Assembly: GCA_903895695.1 (NCBI GenBank)
Contig: CAITUY010000177.1
Location: 59,950-123,949, forward strand
DNA: 64,000 bases
Source of the DNA: an uncultured bacterium
GTDB taxonomy: Bacteria; Verrucomicrobiota; Kiritimatiellia; CAIKKV01; CAITUY01
Direction of reading: 5' to 3'
The notes beneath the pieces are model-generated. The model saw nothing but the letters and a program-made list of their open reading frames with translations. It did not search any database and had not been told where the DNA came from. The translations under genes and the position numbers were made by a program. Below are positions 1 to 8,020 of this stretch, piece after piece (the first letter of the stretch is position 1; every line of letters begins with the position of its first letter).

Positions 1-164
1 TGGTGGTGTCGCCGGGCATCTCGGGCGAGGTGTGCGTGCCGACGGAGGTCTGCGCAGGTACAACGCTCACCAACGTCGTCAGCGGCGCTCGCGTCGTTGG
101 CGTTGGGACGGCTGAAGGAACGACCTTCACGGTGCCTGAGTCGGGCGTGTACGAAATGGGCTGA
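1..164 (+). CDS. C-terminal fragment of a probable glycoside hydrolase (GH78-like tail)
   Basis: The reading frame is open from the window edge to TGA at 162-164 and gives about 53 residues ending in VPESGVYEMG. The peptide is rich in Val, Thr and Gly, with alternating hydrophobic residues, as in a beta-sandwich. Its G-T-x-F-x-V-x-S-G-x-Y ending resembles the C-terminal beta domain of alpha-L-rhamnosidases (GH78) and related glycan hydrolases. It lies directly upstream of a polysaccharide-degradation cluster on the same strand, which fits such a role. The family call rests on this short tail and is tentative; the rest of the gene is outside the window. Confidence 0.5.
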   Translation, partial: VVSPGISGEVCVPTEVCAGTTLTNVVSGARVVGVGTAEGTTFTVPESGVYEMG

Positions 165-179
165 CCGCGCGCCGCGCGG
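165..179 (+). terminator. GC-rich hairpin directly after the first stop codon
   Basis: CCGCGCG at 165-171 and CGCGCGG at 173-179 are perfect inverted repeats directly after the TGA of the partial gene. The effective loop is about 5 nt. There is no T-tract, so if it ends transcription it is not a classical intrinsic terminator. It lies between two convergent genes. Confidence 0.35.
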
Positions 180-197
180 ATCAGGGGTTCAGGGCGA

Positions 198-470
198 TCA
201 ATCCTGGGACATTTTCAAAATGGGAGTCATAGCGTCGATCCGTTCGAACACCCGCGTGTTGCGCTCGAAAGCCCGGCACTCCTCACGATCCCAATGTCCC
301 GCGAAACGGGTGAGATCGCGCTTCCTGGCGTCTTTGGCCCGCATGCCCAGCGCCTGTTCGAGCAGGTCAACGGTGGTTCGGTTCACGCTACGGCCGTCCT
401 TCTTTGCCTTGCTTCGAAGACCCTTCCCCACCGCATCGGGAACGTGTCGTAGCGTCATTTGGGCAATCAT
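198..470 (-). CDS. Ribbon-helix-helix (FitA/VapB-like) antitoxin without a toxin gene
   Basis: A 90-residue protein starting MIAQMTLRHVPDAV. The N-terminal beta strand plus two helices (about residues 3-42) match the ribbon-helix-helix fold of FitA/VapB-type antitoxins, which bind their own operator. The later segment RFAGHWD and an ERID motif are typical of the toxin-binding half. ATG at 470 is chosen because AAGGGGACC sits just upstream on the minus strand; the longer in-frame start has no such site. The partner PIN-domain toxin normally overlaps or follows the antitoxin stop, but only 33 bp remain before the convergent upstream gene ends. After ERID the last residues do not look like the family, so the toxin was probably lost by deletion. 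Confidence 0.7.
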   Translation of the reverse strand: MIAQMTLRHVPDAVGKGLRSKAKKDGRSVNRTTVDLLEQALGMRAKDARKRDLTRFAGHWDREECRAFERNTRVFERIDAMTPILKMSQD

Positions 471-597
471 GGTCCCCTTTTTGCATTCACTGGTGACATC
501 ACAACGATAGCTAATATGCATGCACAGCGTCAACACGACAACGTTGCCAACCCCATCTCGTCGCAACCATCAACTTAGAAAAGGAAAGCAGAGCATC

Positions 598-3500
598 ATG
601 ATGAAACAAATCGGTTGGATGACGCTTGTGATTATGGCTTGGATGGCGTCGGCCCTGGCGGCCGACAAGGGCGGGGAGCGGTTGCCGGTCGGCGAGTTCA
701 CGGCGACGCGGTTCGAGAAGGCGCCGGTCATTGACGGCGTCGTATCGCCTGGAGAATGGGACCGGGCGTTCACGACCTCCGGGTTGATTGGCGCGTTCGA
801 TCACGAGATGCAGGAATCCGTCACGGTCATGAGTCTCGGATTCGACGCGGAAAAACTTTACTTCCTGTTCCGCTGCAAGCGCGGGAACTTCGAGTGGAAG
901 TTGTGGAAGAAGGCGCGGCAGAATGACGACTACAGCTACGGCGACAGCTCGGTCGAGGTCTGGGTCTCCCCGCCCACACTGGTGCCGGAGACCTATCAGA
1001 ACATCCTCAACCTATACCCCTGCGTGTTCGATCTTAAGATGATTCCGACTCGAGGTTACACCGCGCAGGGTTGGAAAGGTAACTGGCAGGTGGGCGTGAA
1101 GGAGTCGGACACGGACTACACGGTCGAAGCCTCCATCCCGATCAAAGATTTCGGTATCGATGGGATCAAGAATGGCGATGTGTGGAAGTTCTTGCTGGCC
1201 CGCACCTGCCATGGCGCCAAGCCGCGGTCGCAGGCCTCGTGGTCCATCACCCAGGGCTTTGCCGAGATTCCGCAATATCCGACGGTGCACTTGATGGACG
1301 ATGAGGCTGTGCTGCAACTGAACGGCACGCATACGCTCTTCACCGGCAAGTACGAGTTTCCCATCGCCGTGGTGGCGCCGCGCGCGAGCGGATCCGAGGT
1401 GGACGTCGAGGTGCGTTTCCAGCACGGCATGCTGCCGGGCGAAGGCGACAAGATCGAGGCGCGGCACGTGTCCGTGAAAGCGGGCGAACGCAAGGTGGAG
1501 ACCTTCGCCGGCGATGTCAGCGAATGGACGCCCGCGGATGCCAAGGGCGTGAAGCGAGGGTTCCTCACGGTGACCGGCACCAAGGCCGGCGGCACGGTGC
1601 TGTTCCGCCAGAGCTTCCCGTATGTGCTGAGCGGCTGGACGCCACAGAACCCCGTGAAGCCTGCCAACGCCGGACCGGTGGAGGAGTTGGCGGTCACCAC
1701 CCAGTACGGACCGGAGACGGAAACCGTGCTCGTGAATGCCGATATCTTTGATCTGCCGACCCGCGCGCAAGTCGCGTCGGCTGAAGCCAAGGTCATCGAC
1801 ACGGCCACGGGCAAGACGCTGTCCAGCCTGCCGATGCGGCCGTTCAGGGAGTGGTACGGCGGGGCGGAATTGAAGTTGAAGAACGTGGAGATCCCCCTCG
1901 ACGACTTCCGGAAGGTGAGCGCGCTCAGCGATTCGAACCGCGCTATCCGGGCCGCGAACGAGGCGGCGAAGGAAGAGGCGCAGAAGAAGAGCGCGTCGGC
2001 CCCGGCCGCACAGCCGCTGCTTACGATTCCGCACCCCGCCCCGATGAAGGTGCAAGTGGTGGTGACCCTGAAGGACAAGGACGGCAAGGAACTGGCGTCG
2101 GCCACCAAGGACTTGGATCTGATCCGCTATGCCGCCGAGTGGATGAATAACGCCATTGGCATTACGGACAAAGTCATCCCGCCTTGGACGCCGGTGCAGG
2201 TCAAGGGCGGTGACGTGAACGTGTGGAACCGGACCCTGACGATCAATGGGCTCGGCCTGGCCCAGCAGGTCGTCAACGGCGGCGAGAAGCAACTTGCCGC
2301 GCCGATGCGTCTGGTCGTCGTGAAGGACGGCAAGGAAATCGAGGTTCAGGGCGGCGATCCCAAAACCCAGCGTCGCGTGGAGGCGGAAGCGGACCTGACC
2401 GGCAAGGCCGCGGCGGCGGGACTGAAGTTCTCCGCGAAGACGCACGTCGAGTTCGACGGGTTCGTCAACATCACTCTGGACGTGGCGCCGGATGGCAACG
2501 CGCCGGCCAAAGTGGACAAGATGTACCTGGAAATCACGCTGCCGGCCGGGAAGGCTACGCACTACTGCACCACGGCGGGTGGCTGGGCCGCGGTGCATGA
2601 CGTCCTGCCCGACTATTGGTCGAGCCAGACCACGGCCTCCGGCATGCTGGTTGGCGACTTCGTGCCGTACATTTGGCTGACCGATTCGGACACGGCGTTC
2701 CTGTGGTTTGCCGATCACGACAAGGGCTGGAATCACGATCCGGACAAAGCCCTGCCCACCCAGGAAATTCGGCGTAAAGACGGTAAGGTCTTCCTGCGCG
2801 TCAACTTCTTCGAGATACCGACGGAGGTCAAGGCGCCCCGTACGATCACGTGGGGCTGGCAGACGTTTCCGTCCCGGCCGCTGCCGTCAGGCTGGCGCGC
2901 GACGTTCTGCAATGGCGCCGCGCCGGTGCCGCATACGAAGAACACCTACTTCTGGGCCGATGCCGACTGGGCCGTGCTGTGGCCGTACTACTGCAGTCCG
3001 TTCCCGTGGCATTACGACAAGTCCAAGGCGATGCTCGGCGATCCGGCGAAGAACCCCCAACACCGGCCGTGCGTCGGTTCCATTGCCCACTCGATCGGCC
3101 GGTACATGGACTACAACTGGAACCAGTTCCCCGGCCTGTCCGTGGACTGGGGAGCGCAGCCCGGGCAGATCGGCAACTCAGACGTGACCGCGTCCAGGGG
3201 CCCGAACGACTTCCGGCTCTGGCACTACCAGAAGTGGGTGAAGGACTCCGGCTTCCGCGGGTTGTACGTCGACGAGAACTATCTGGGGCTGGAAGACAAC
3301 TACCTCACCGGGAACGCCTACTGGCGTGAGGACGGTCGGCTGCAGCGCGCGTACAACTACCTTGGCCTGCGCGAATATTTCAAGCGCATGAAGGTCATGT
3401 TCTATGAGAATGGCGCCGCGACCCCGAACCTGTGGCAGCATATCACCTCGGGATCGGCCTTTCACGCGTGGTTCGGTGATATTTTCTTTGAGGGCGAAAA

Positions 3501-4608
3501 TGTGGAGCCGACCGACCTGAACTTCGATTATATCGAGGTCCTGCCCGCGGGACGGCTGCGCGCGATCGGCAGCTCGAAATGCGCCGGCGGCGTGATGACC
3601 ATGATGTGCCAGTCGACGCGGCATCGCACGCAGTGGTGGCAGAAGCATACGCACCAGTTCCTCGGCTGGGTTATGGCCCACGACATCCTGCCCGAGCAGA
3701 ACGAACTCTATCCGCACCTGGTCGAGGCCGCGCACCTGTGGGCGAATGAGGTGAAGTTCCTGCCGTACTGGAAGCCGAGTCCGTTCACGACGAAGAACAG
3801 CGACTGCCTGGTTTCCGCCCACATGGCCGACGGCCGCGCCATCCTGTGGGTGGTGAACGTGAGCCGCAAAGATGCGGAGGTAAAGGTGGCGGTGGACTGG
3901 AAGGCGGCCGGGCTCAACCGCGAGGCCGTAACGGCCGTGAACGCCGAGACGGGCGCCCCGGTGGCGTTGTCGGCCGGCGGCTTTACCGTGCCGGTCCTGC
4001 AGCGCGACTTCGTGCCCGTGTTGTTCGTGCCACGGGGCGCGGATGGCGCGACGTTTGCGGCTTCATTCGACAAGGGGCCTGAGGCCGAGACCGCGGTCTA
4101 TTGCGGGGTCATCGATCCGTTGCGGCGTGACAAGGAACTCGCGCTCGTTGACGACGGCAAGGCCGGCAAGGCTTTGAGCACGACCGACGGTGGTTTCGCC
4201 TTGCGTTCGTTCCTGCACTTGGCTGACGAGCAGAGCCGGATCGCGTGGCGCGCCCTGTTGCCTGCCAAGCCGAACGGAACGTTGGTCGGGATAGGTCCCC
4301 TGTCGGTGCAATTGCGGCAGGGCAAGGAGCCGCAACTTGTTCTGGTGCTCGATCCGTCTGCGCCCAAGGCGACCGACGGCGTCACGAATGCCGTGGCCAT
4401 GCCGGCGCCGGGCTGGCATGATTTCGGCCTGAGCTGGAACGCCGGCAAGGCGGTGCTGAAAGTCGACGGCCAGCCGGCCGCCGAAGTCGCCATCCGTCCG
4501 TTGGGGCTGAGCGGTTCCGAACCCGCCAAGATGCCGCCAGTCCAGTTCGTCCGGCAGGGCAATACATTGGCCGTGGACGACGTGCGGCTGTATCGCAAGG
4601 CAGAATAG
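598..4608 (+). CDS. Secreted DUF6067 (GH123-like) protein with N-terminal CBM9-like domain
   Basis: A 1336-residue protein. ATG 598 follows AAGGAAAG at 580-588 and opens a signal peptide (residues 1-23, cleavage near ALA-AD). An upstream in-frame ATG at 520 lacks these features. Residues about 35-225 resemble a CBM9/DOMON-type beta-sandwich (motif APVIDGVVSPGEWD). The central and C-terminal part (about 500-1150) has features of DUF6067, a domain common in PVC bacteria and related to GH123: IPPWTPV, and LYVDEN with acidic residues D892/E893 as candidate catalytic groups. The last about 200 residues look like a LamG/concanavalin-type domain. It probably acts on an extracellular glycan. A paralogue lies at 10779-14966 with the same central motifs. 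Substrate unknown; family placement fairly sure, activity inferred. Confidence 0.75.
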   Translation: MMKQIGWMTLVIMAWMASALAADKGGERLPVGEFTATRFEKAPVIDGVVSPGEWDRAFTTSGLIGAFDHEMQESVTVMSLGFDAEKLYFLFRCKRGNFEWKLWKKARQNDDYSYGDSSVEVWVSPPTLVPETYQNILNLYPCVFDLKMIPTRGYTAQGWKGNWQVGVKESDTDYTVEASIPIKDFGIDGIKNGDVWKFLLARTCHGAKPRSQASWSITQGFAEIPQYPTVHLMDDEAVLQLNGTHTLFTGKYEFPIAVVAPRASGSEVDVEVRFQHGMLPGEGDKIEARHVSVKAGERKVETFAGDVSEWTPADAKGVKRGFLTVTGTKAGGTVLFRQSFPYVLSGWTPQNPVKPANAGPVEELAVTTQYGPETETVLVNADIFDLPTRAQVASAEAKVIDTATGKTLSSLPMRPFREWYGGAELKLKNVEIPLDDFRKVSALSDSNRAIRAANEAAKEEAQKKSASAPAAQPLLTIPHPAPMKVQVVVTLKDKDGKELASATKDLDLIRYAAEWMNNAIGITDKVIPPWTPVQVKGGDVNVWNRTLTINGLGLAQQVVNGGEKQLAAPMRLVVVKDGKEIEVQGGDPKTQRRVEAEADLTGKAAAAGLKFSAKTHVEFDGFVNITLDVAPDGNAPAKVDKMYLEITLPAGKATHYCTTAGGWAAVHDVLPDYWSSQTTASGMLVGDFVPYIWLTDSDTAFLWFADHDKGWNHDPDKALPTQEIRRKDGKVFLRVNFFEIPTEVKAPRTITWGWQTFPSRPLPSGWRATFCNGAAPVPHTKNTYFWADADWAVLWPYYCSPFPWHYDKSKAMLGDPAKNPQHRPCVGSIAHSIGRYMDYNWNQFPGLSVDWGAQPGQIGNSDVTASRGPNDFRLWHYQKWVKDSGFRGLYVDENYLGLEDNYLTGNAYWREDGRLQRAYNYLGLREYFKRMKVMFYENGAATPNLWQHITSGSAFHAWFGDIFFEGENVEPTDLNFDYIEVLPAGRLRAIGSSKCAGGVMTMMCQSTRHRTQWWQKHTHQFLGWVMAHDILPEQNELYPHLVEAAHLWANEVKFLPYWKPSPFTTKNSDCLVSAHMADGRAILWVVNVSRKDAEVKVAVDWKAAGLNREAVTAVNAETGAPVALSAGGFTVPVLQRDFVPVLFVPRGADGATFAASFDKGPEAETAVYCGVIDPLRRDKELALVDDGKAGKALSTTDGGFALRSFLHLADEQSRIAWRALLPAKPNGTLVGIGPLSVQLRQGKEPQLVLVLDPSAPKATDGVTNAVAMPAPGWHDFGLSWNAGKAVLKVDGQPAAEVAIRPLGLSGSEPAKMPPVQFVRQGNTLAVDDVRLYRKAE

Positions 4609-4623
4609 GGGGGGGCGTCGCGC

Positions 4624-6588
4624 GTGAACACACCTTCCATCCATCCGATGAACAGACGCATGATCAGGGGTCTCATGGCAATCTCAATGCTGGCCGGAAC
4701 AGTGGTTTGCGGCGAAGAGCCGCCCATCAAGGGATTTTTTCGCAATGGCAGCAGCGGCCTGTCATATGCGGGCAACGGCTGGTCCGTGCGGAGCGACGGC
4801 GACCGCGGGTGGGTTTCGTTGCAGGTGGGGGGCGCCGAGTTCCTGAAGTCGATGGTCGTGCAGAAGGGCGATCGGTTCTTCGCTTTCTTTCCCGATCGCA
4901 GCAACCTCTCGCACGATCAGCAAGTCGGGCGTATCGGCTACGTTGCCGACGGCATCAACATGCTGAGATTCAGCCCGGCTTGGCGTAAGCCTGAGGCCGA
5001 GTTTTACGTCGGCGCGAATGAGTCCCAGGACCAGTCCGTCCGCCTGTTTCTGGCCGACGGCGTGACCGTGACCCAATCGGACCCGCGCGAGGTCGTCCTG
5101 ACGCAGTCCGGTGCGACCGTCACGATACGCCCGAACAAGGGGACCGGCGACCTGGCGGCGGGAAAAGTGAAAGACGCGGCCGGGGTGGACCGCCTGGCGG
5201 TCAGTTTTCCCTGCAAGGGGTTTGCGGCGAACGCGTTCACGTTCGTGTTTCCGGGGCCGACCAACCCGCCGCCGAGTGCCGGCGATTTCGTGACGCATGC
5301 GCGCTTCGACGTGCTGAGTTCACGTGACGAGCCGGGCAAGAGCAACCGGTTCGGCGGGGCCGCGGACGGCGCACGTGACCCGATCTACGGCCCGGACACC
5401 CGACTCGATTTCGGCATGGTATTCGTCTGGACCGGCAAGACCCCGTTCAACGGCTACGCCGAACTGGAGGTCATTCACAGTCTCGGTCAGCCGCACTTCT
5501 ACCAGAAGGTCATCGTCGCCAACGTCACGAACAAGGACGTGCGTATTCAGTTCCAGCCCAAGTTCCATCTGCCGGGTGTCAGCGAGGTCTGGTGCCGTTT
5601 GGTGGACTCCGACAACAACCTGATCTGGGTGGACCGTTACCGGATGGCATGGGATTGGGAGCATTACCGGCCGCGAATCATGGTGGAGCCGGACTTCAAC
5701 GAGTTCTGGAACACGACGCTGAAGGAGTTGCGCGCCACACCACTCGAACCGCAGGCGACCCGTGTTTTTGAGGATCATCCCAAGTTTGAGATGTACGACG
5801 TGACGTTCAACAGTTGGGGCAAGCAACGCATTCACGCCATGTTGTTCATCCCCAAGGGCGCCACAAATCCGTTGCCGGCCATTGTCACCGCGCATCCCGG
5901 GACGACCGGCTTCGGACTGAGCAAGCGGCCCGACGGCGTCTATGGTTCGGAAGTCAAGCAGGACCCGCGGTTCGTCACCATTGTCCCGTTGATTCGCGGG
6001 CACGCCCCGGACGCGAAGGACATTCCGTTCAATCAGCCATGGTGGGGGCCGCTCGGCGACCGTGACACGTACGTGGCGCGGTCGTGGTATTGCGCGATGG
6101 CGCGGGCCATTGATTATCTGGCGACGCGCCCGGATCTCGTGGACATGAAGCGCATCGTCGCGCACGGCGGAAGCCAGGGCGGGGCGTTGGCGTTGGTCAC
6201 GGCGGCGCTGGATCCGCGCGTGGCAGTTTGTCTCTCGGACTGCCCGGCGAATTGTCAGCCGCAGGAGATTATGGAGAACTACCCAAGCTTTGGCCCGTCC
6301 AAAGGTTGTGTGCCCGCCGGTAAGACTTTGGCGGAAGTCGAGCGCGCGTTGAGTTACTACAACCCGGTCAACTTCGCGCCCCGCATCAAGTGTCCCACCT
6401 ACGTCGGCAGCAACATCGGCGATCTCACCGTGCATAGCATGGGGCCGCTCGCCGCCTACCATAACCTGACCGGCTTGCCGGCCGACCAGAAGGCCTTCTA
6501 CCCCGGCTGGACGCACGACCATGGATCCGGTCCCGGTTTGCACGAAAAGACAAAGGAATGGCTTGAGCGCCTCAGCACAAGCCGTTGA
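4624..6588 (+). CDS. Secreted alpha/beta-hydrolase, acetyl xylan esterase (AXE1/CE7)-like
   Basis: A 654-residue protein counted from GTG 4624, which follows a G-run at 4609-4615. ATG 4648 (MNRRMIRGLMAIS) is an alternative that starts closer to the signal peptide ending near VVCGEE. Residues about 25-340 are a beta-rich region of unknown family. Residues about 360-650 are an alpha/beta-hydrolase of the AXE1 / cephalosporin-C deacetylase type: IVTAHPG, LIRGHA (compare the family RGQ motif), nucleophile elbow GGSQGG with Ser517, and a C-terminal THDHGSG with the likely catalytic His. It probably removes acetyl or other acyl groups from polysaccharide. It starts 15 bp after the DUF6067 gene and is likely co-transcribed. 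Confidence 0.75.
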   Translation: MNTPSIHPMNRRMIRGLMAISMLAGTVVCGEEPPIKGFFRNGSSGLSYAGNGWSVRSDGDRGWVSLQVGGAEFLKSMVVQKGDRFFAFFPDRSNLSHDQQVGRIGYVADGINMLRFSPAWRKPEAEFYVGANESQDQSVRLFLADGVTVTQSDPREVVLTQSGATVTIRPNKGTGDLAAGKVKDAAGVDRLAVSFPCKGFAANAFTFVFPGPTNPPPSAGDFVTHARFDVLSSRDEPGKSNRFGGAADGARDPIYGPDTRLDFGMVFVWTGKTPFNGYAELEVIHSLGQPHFYQKVIVANVTNKDVRIQFQPKFHLPGVSEVWCRLVDSDNNLIWVDRYRMAWDWEHYRPRIMVEPDFNEFWNTTLKELRATPLEPQATRVFEDHPKFEMYDVTFNSWGKQRIHAMLFIPKGATNPLPAIVTAHPGTTGFGLSKRPDGVYGSEVKQDPRFVTIVPLIRGHAPDAKDIPFNQPWWGPLGDRDTYVARSWYCAMARAIDYLATRPDLVDMKRIVAHGGSQGGALALVTAALDPRVAVCLSDCPANCQPQEIMENYPSFGPSKGCVPAGKTLAEVERALSYYNPVNFAPRIKCPTYVGSNIGDLTVHSMGPLAAYHNLTGLPADQKAFYPGWTHDHGSGPGLHEKTKEWLERLSTSR

Positions 6589-6625
6589 ACCGCGACACTT
6601 ATGAACCGGATTGCATTGAGGCTTT

Positions 6626-8020
6626 GTGAAGAAACATATACTCGCGGTTCTGCTTCTGGTCGCTACGGCGCGGGCTGAGGACGCATCGTGTTTCCTGCGC
6701 GACGGCGACGTGTGGGTGTTTCACGGCGACAGTATCACGCATGCCGACACGTACCGGCGCGCCTGCGAACGAGTGTTCCGGAGCTTCCATCCCGACGCGA
6801 AGGTGGAGTTCATCCAGGCCGGCGTCTGGGGCAGCACGTCGTCGGACCTTGTGAACCGGCTGAAAGCGGACGGTCGCAAGCCGACGGTTGTGTCGTTGAT
6901 GCTCGGCATGAACAACGCCATCAATAGCGCGTGGGTCAAAGGCGAGCCGCGCGACAAACCGCTCGCCGCTTACCGGCAGGACATCGTGAAGTTCGTGCAG
7001 AAATGCCGGGCCGATGGCGCAGTCGTCATCCTGATGAGTCCGACGCTCGCCGATGAGACCTGCCGGCGGACATTCTGGCGGCTGGAAGGCGCGAATGATT
7101 TCCTGCGCGACTGCGGGAAGATCATGAAAGAGGTTGCCGCGGCCGAAGGCGCATTCTTCGTGCCGGTGCAGGAGGAGTTCGAGGCCTATCAGGAAACACT
7201 GGAGCGGCATCAGCGGTTGCGTCCCGACGGCGTCCATCCCGCGAGCCTTGGCGAATACCGGATCGCCCAGTCGTTGAGGGAGCGCCTGAATTTTGCCGGG
7301 CCGCTCGCCGGCAAGGAACGGAAGCTGACCGAGCCAGTGTCGCGATCGCCGGTCTGCCTCGCGCCCGCTGTGCCGGAGTTGAGGCCGGGCGAGGTTTCCG
7401 AGCGTGTGGTGACCGTCAGCAACTCGGTATTCCTCGTGGACTATTGCGCCGTGCCGGTCTTGCACTTCACTAATGACGTGACTGCCGGCACCGTCTCGAA
7501 CATCGCCACGTGGCAACTCCACCGCGATGCCGGCGCGTTGCAGCTCGACGTTGCGGTGACCACCACGCAGATCAATTCATCCTCGGAATGGGCATTCGCG
7601 CGCAACGGGCTGAACATGTTCTTCGATCTGCGTCCGACCAACCGGTTTGCTCTCATCAACGTTGACGCTGACGTGCACCAGACGATGATCAACATGTACG
7701 AGAAGCCGTTCGTCGCCGCGGCGCTCCGGCCGTGGCTCGGCGACGGCATGGACCGGGCAGCCGTCTGTAGCGGTGAGAAGACCTCAACCGGGTACCGAAT
7801 CCATTTCCGGGTTGCCGACCGGTTGAACATGCACGAGCCATTCGCATTGGACAAGCGCGACTTCATTGGCTTCGCATTGGCCGTGGTAAATGCCGGCGCC
7901 GCAACGGAAGCATTTCCGGCGCAACGCCCGCGCGATCAGTACGCCAATAGCCTGATGGTCCTTGACCTGAAAGACCGACTGAAGACCAACGTGATGGTCA
8001 ACGTCCACATCTACCCATGA
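6626..8020 (+). CDS. Secreted SGNH/GDSL hydrolase with C-terminal beta-sandwich
   Basis: A 464-residue protein from GTG 6626, with signal peptide MKKHILAVLLLVATARA. Residues 28-220 are an SGNH esterase: block I GDSITH (Ser36), Gly in the VWGST region, Asn in block III GMNN, and block V DGVHPASLG (Asp201, His204). The C-terminal about 190 residues (270-464) resemble a CBM9/DOMON-like sugar-binding sandwich. The expected role is deacylation of a polysaccharide alongside the preceding esterase. Its stop overlaps the start of the next gene by ATGA, which implies translational coupling. Confidence 0.75.
   Translation: MKKHILAVLLLVATARAEDASCFLRDGDVWVFHGDSITHADTYRRACERVFRSFHPDAKVEFIQAGVWGSTSSDLVNRLKADGRKPTVVSLMLGMNNAINSAWVKGEPRDKPLAAYRQDIVKFVQKCRADGAVVILMSPTLADETCRRTFWRLEGANDFLRDCGKIMKEVAAAEGAFFVPVQEEFEAYQETLERHQRLRPDGVHPASLGEYRIAQSLRERLNFAGPLAGKERKLTEPVSRSPVCLAPAVPELRPGEVSERVVTVSNSVFLVDYCAVPVLHFTNDVTAGTVSNIATWQLHRDAGALQLDVAVTTTQINSSSEWAFARNGLNMFFDLRPTNRFALINVDADVHQTMINMYEKPFVAAALRPWLGDGMDRAAVCSGEKTSTGYRIHFRVADRLNMHEPFALDKRDFIGFALAVVNAGAATEAFPAQRPRDQYANSLMVLDLKDRLKTNVMVNVHIYP

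Noticed and set aside
1012..2736. Long minus-strand open frame inside the first DUF6067 gene
   Set aside because: GC-rich shadow of the plus-strand gene with Arg/His-rich low-quality composition and no family features.
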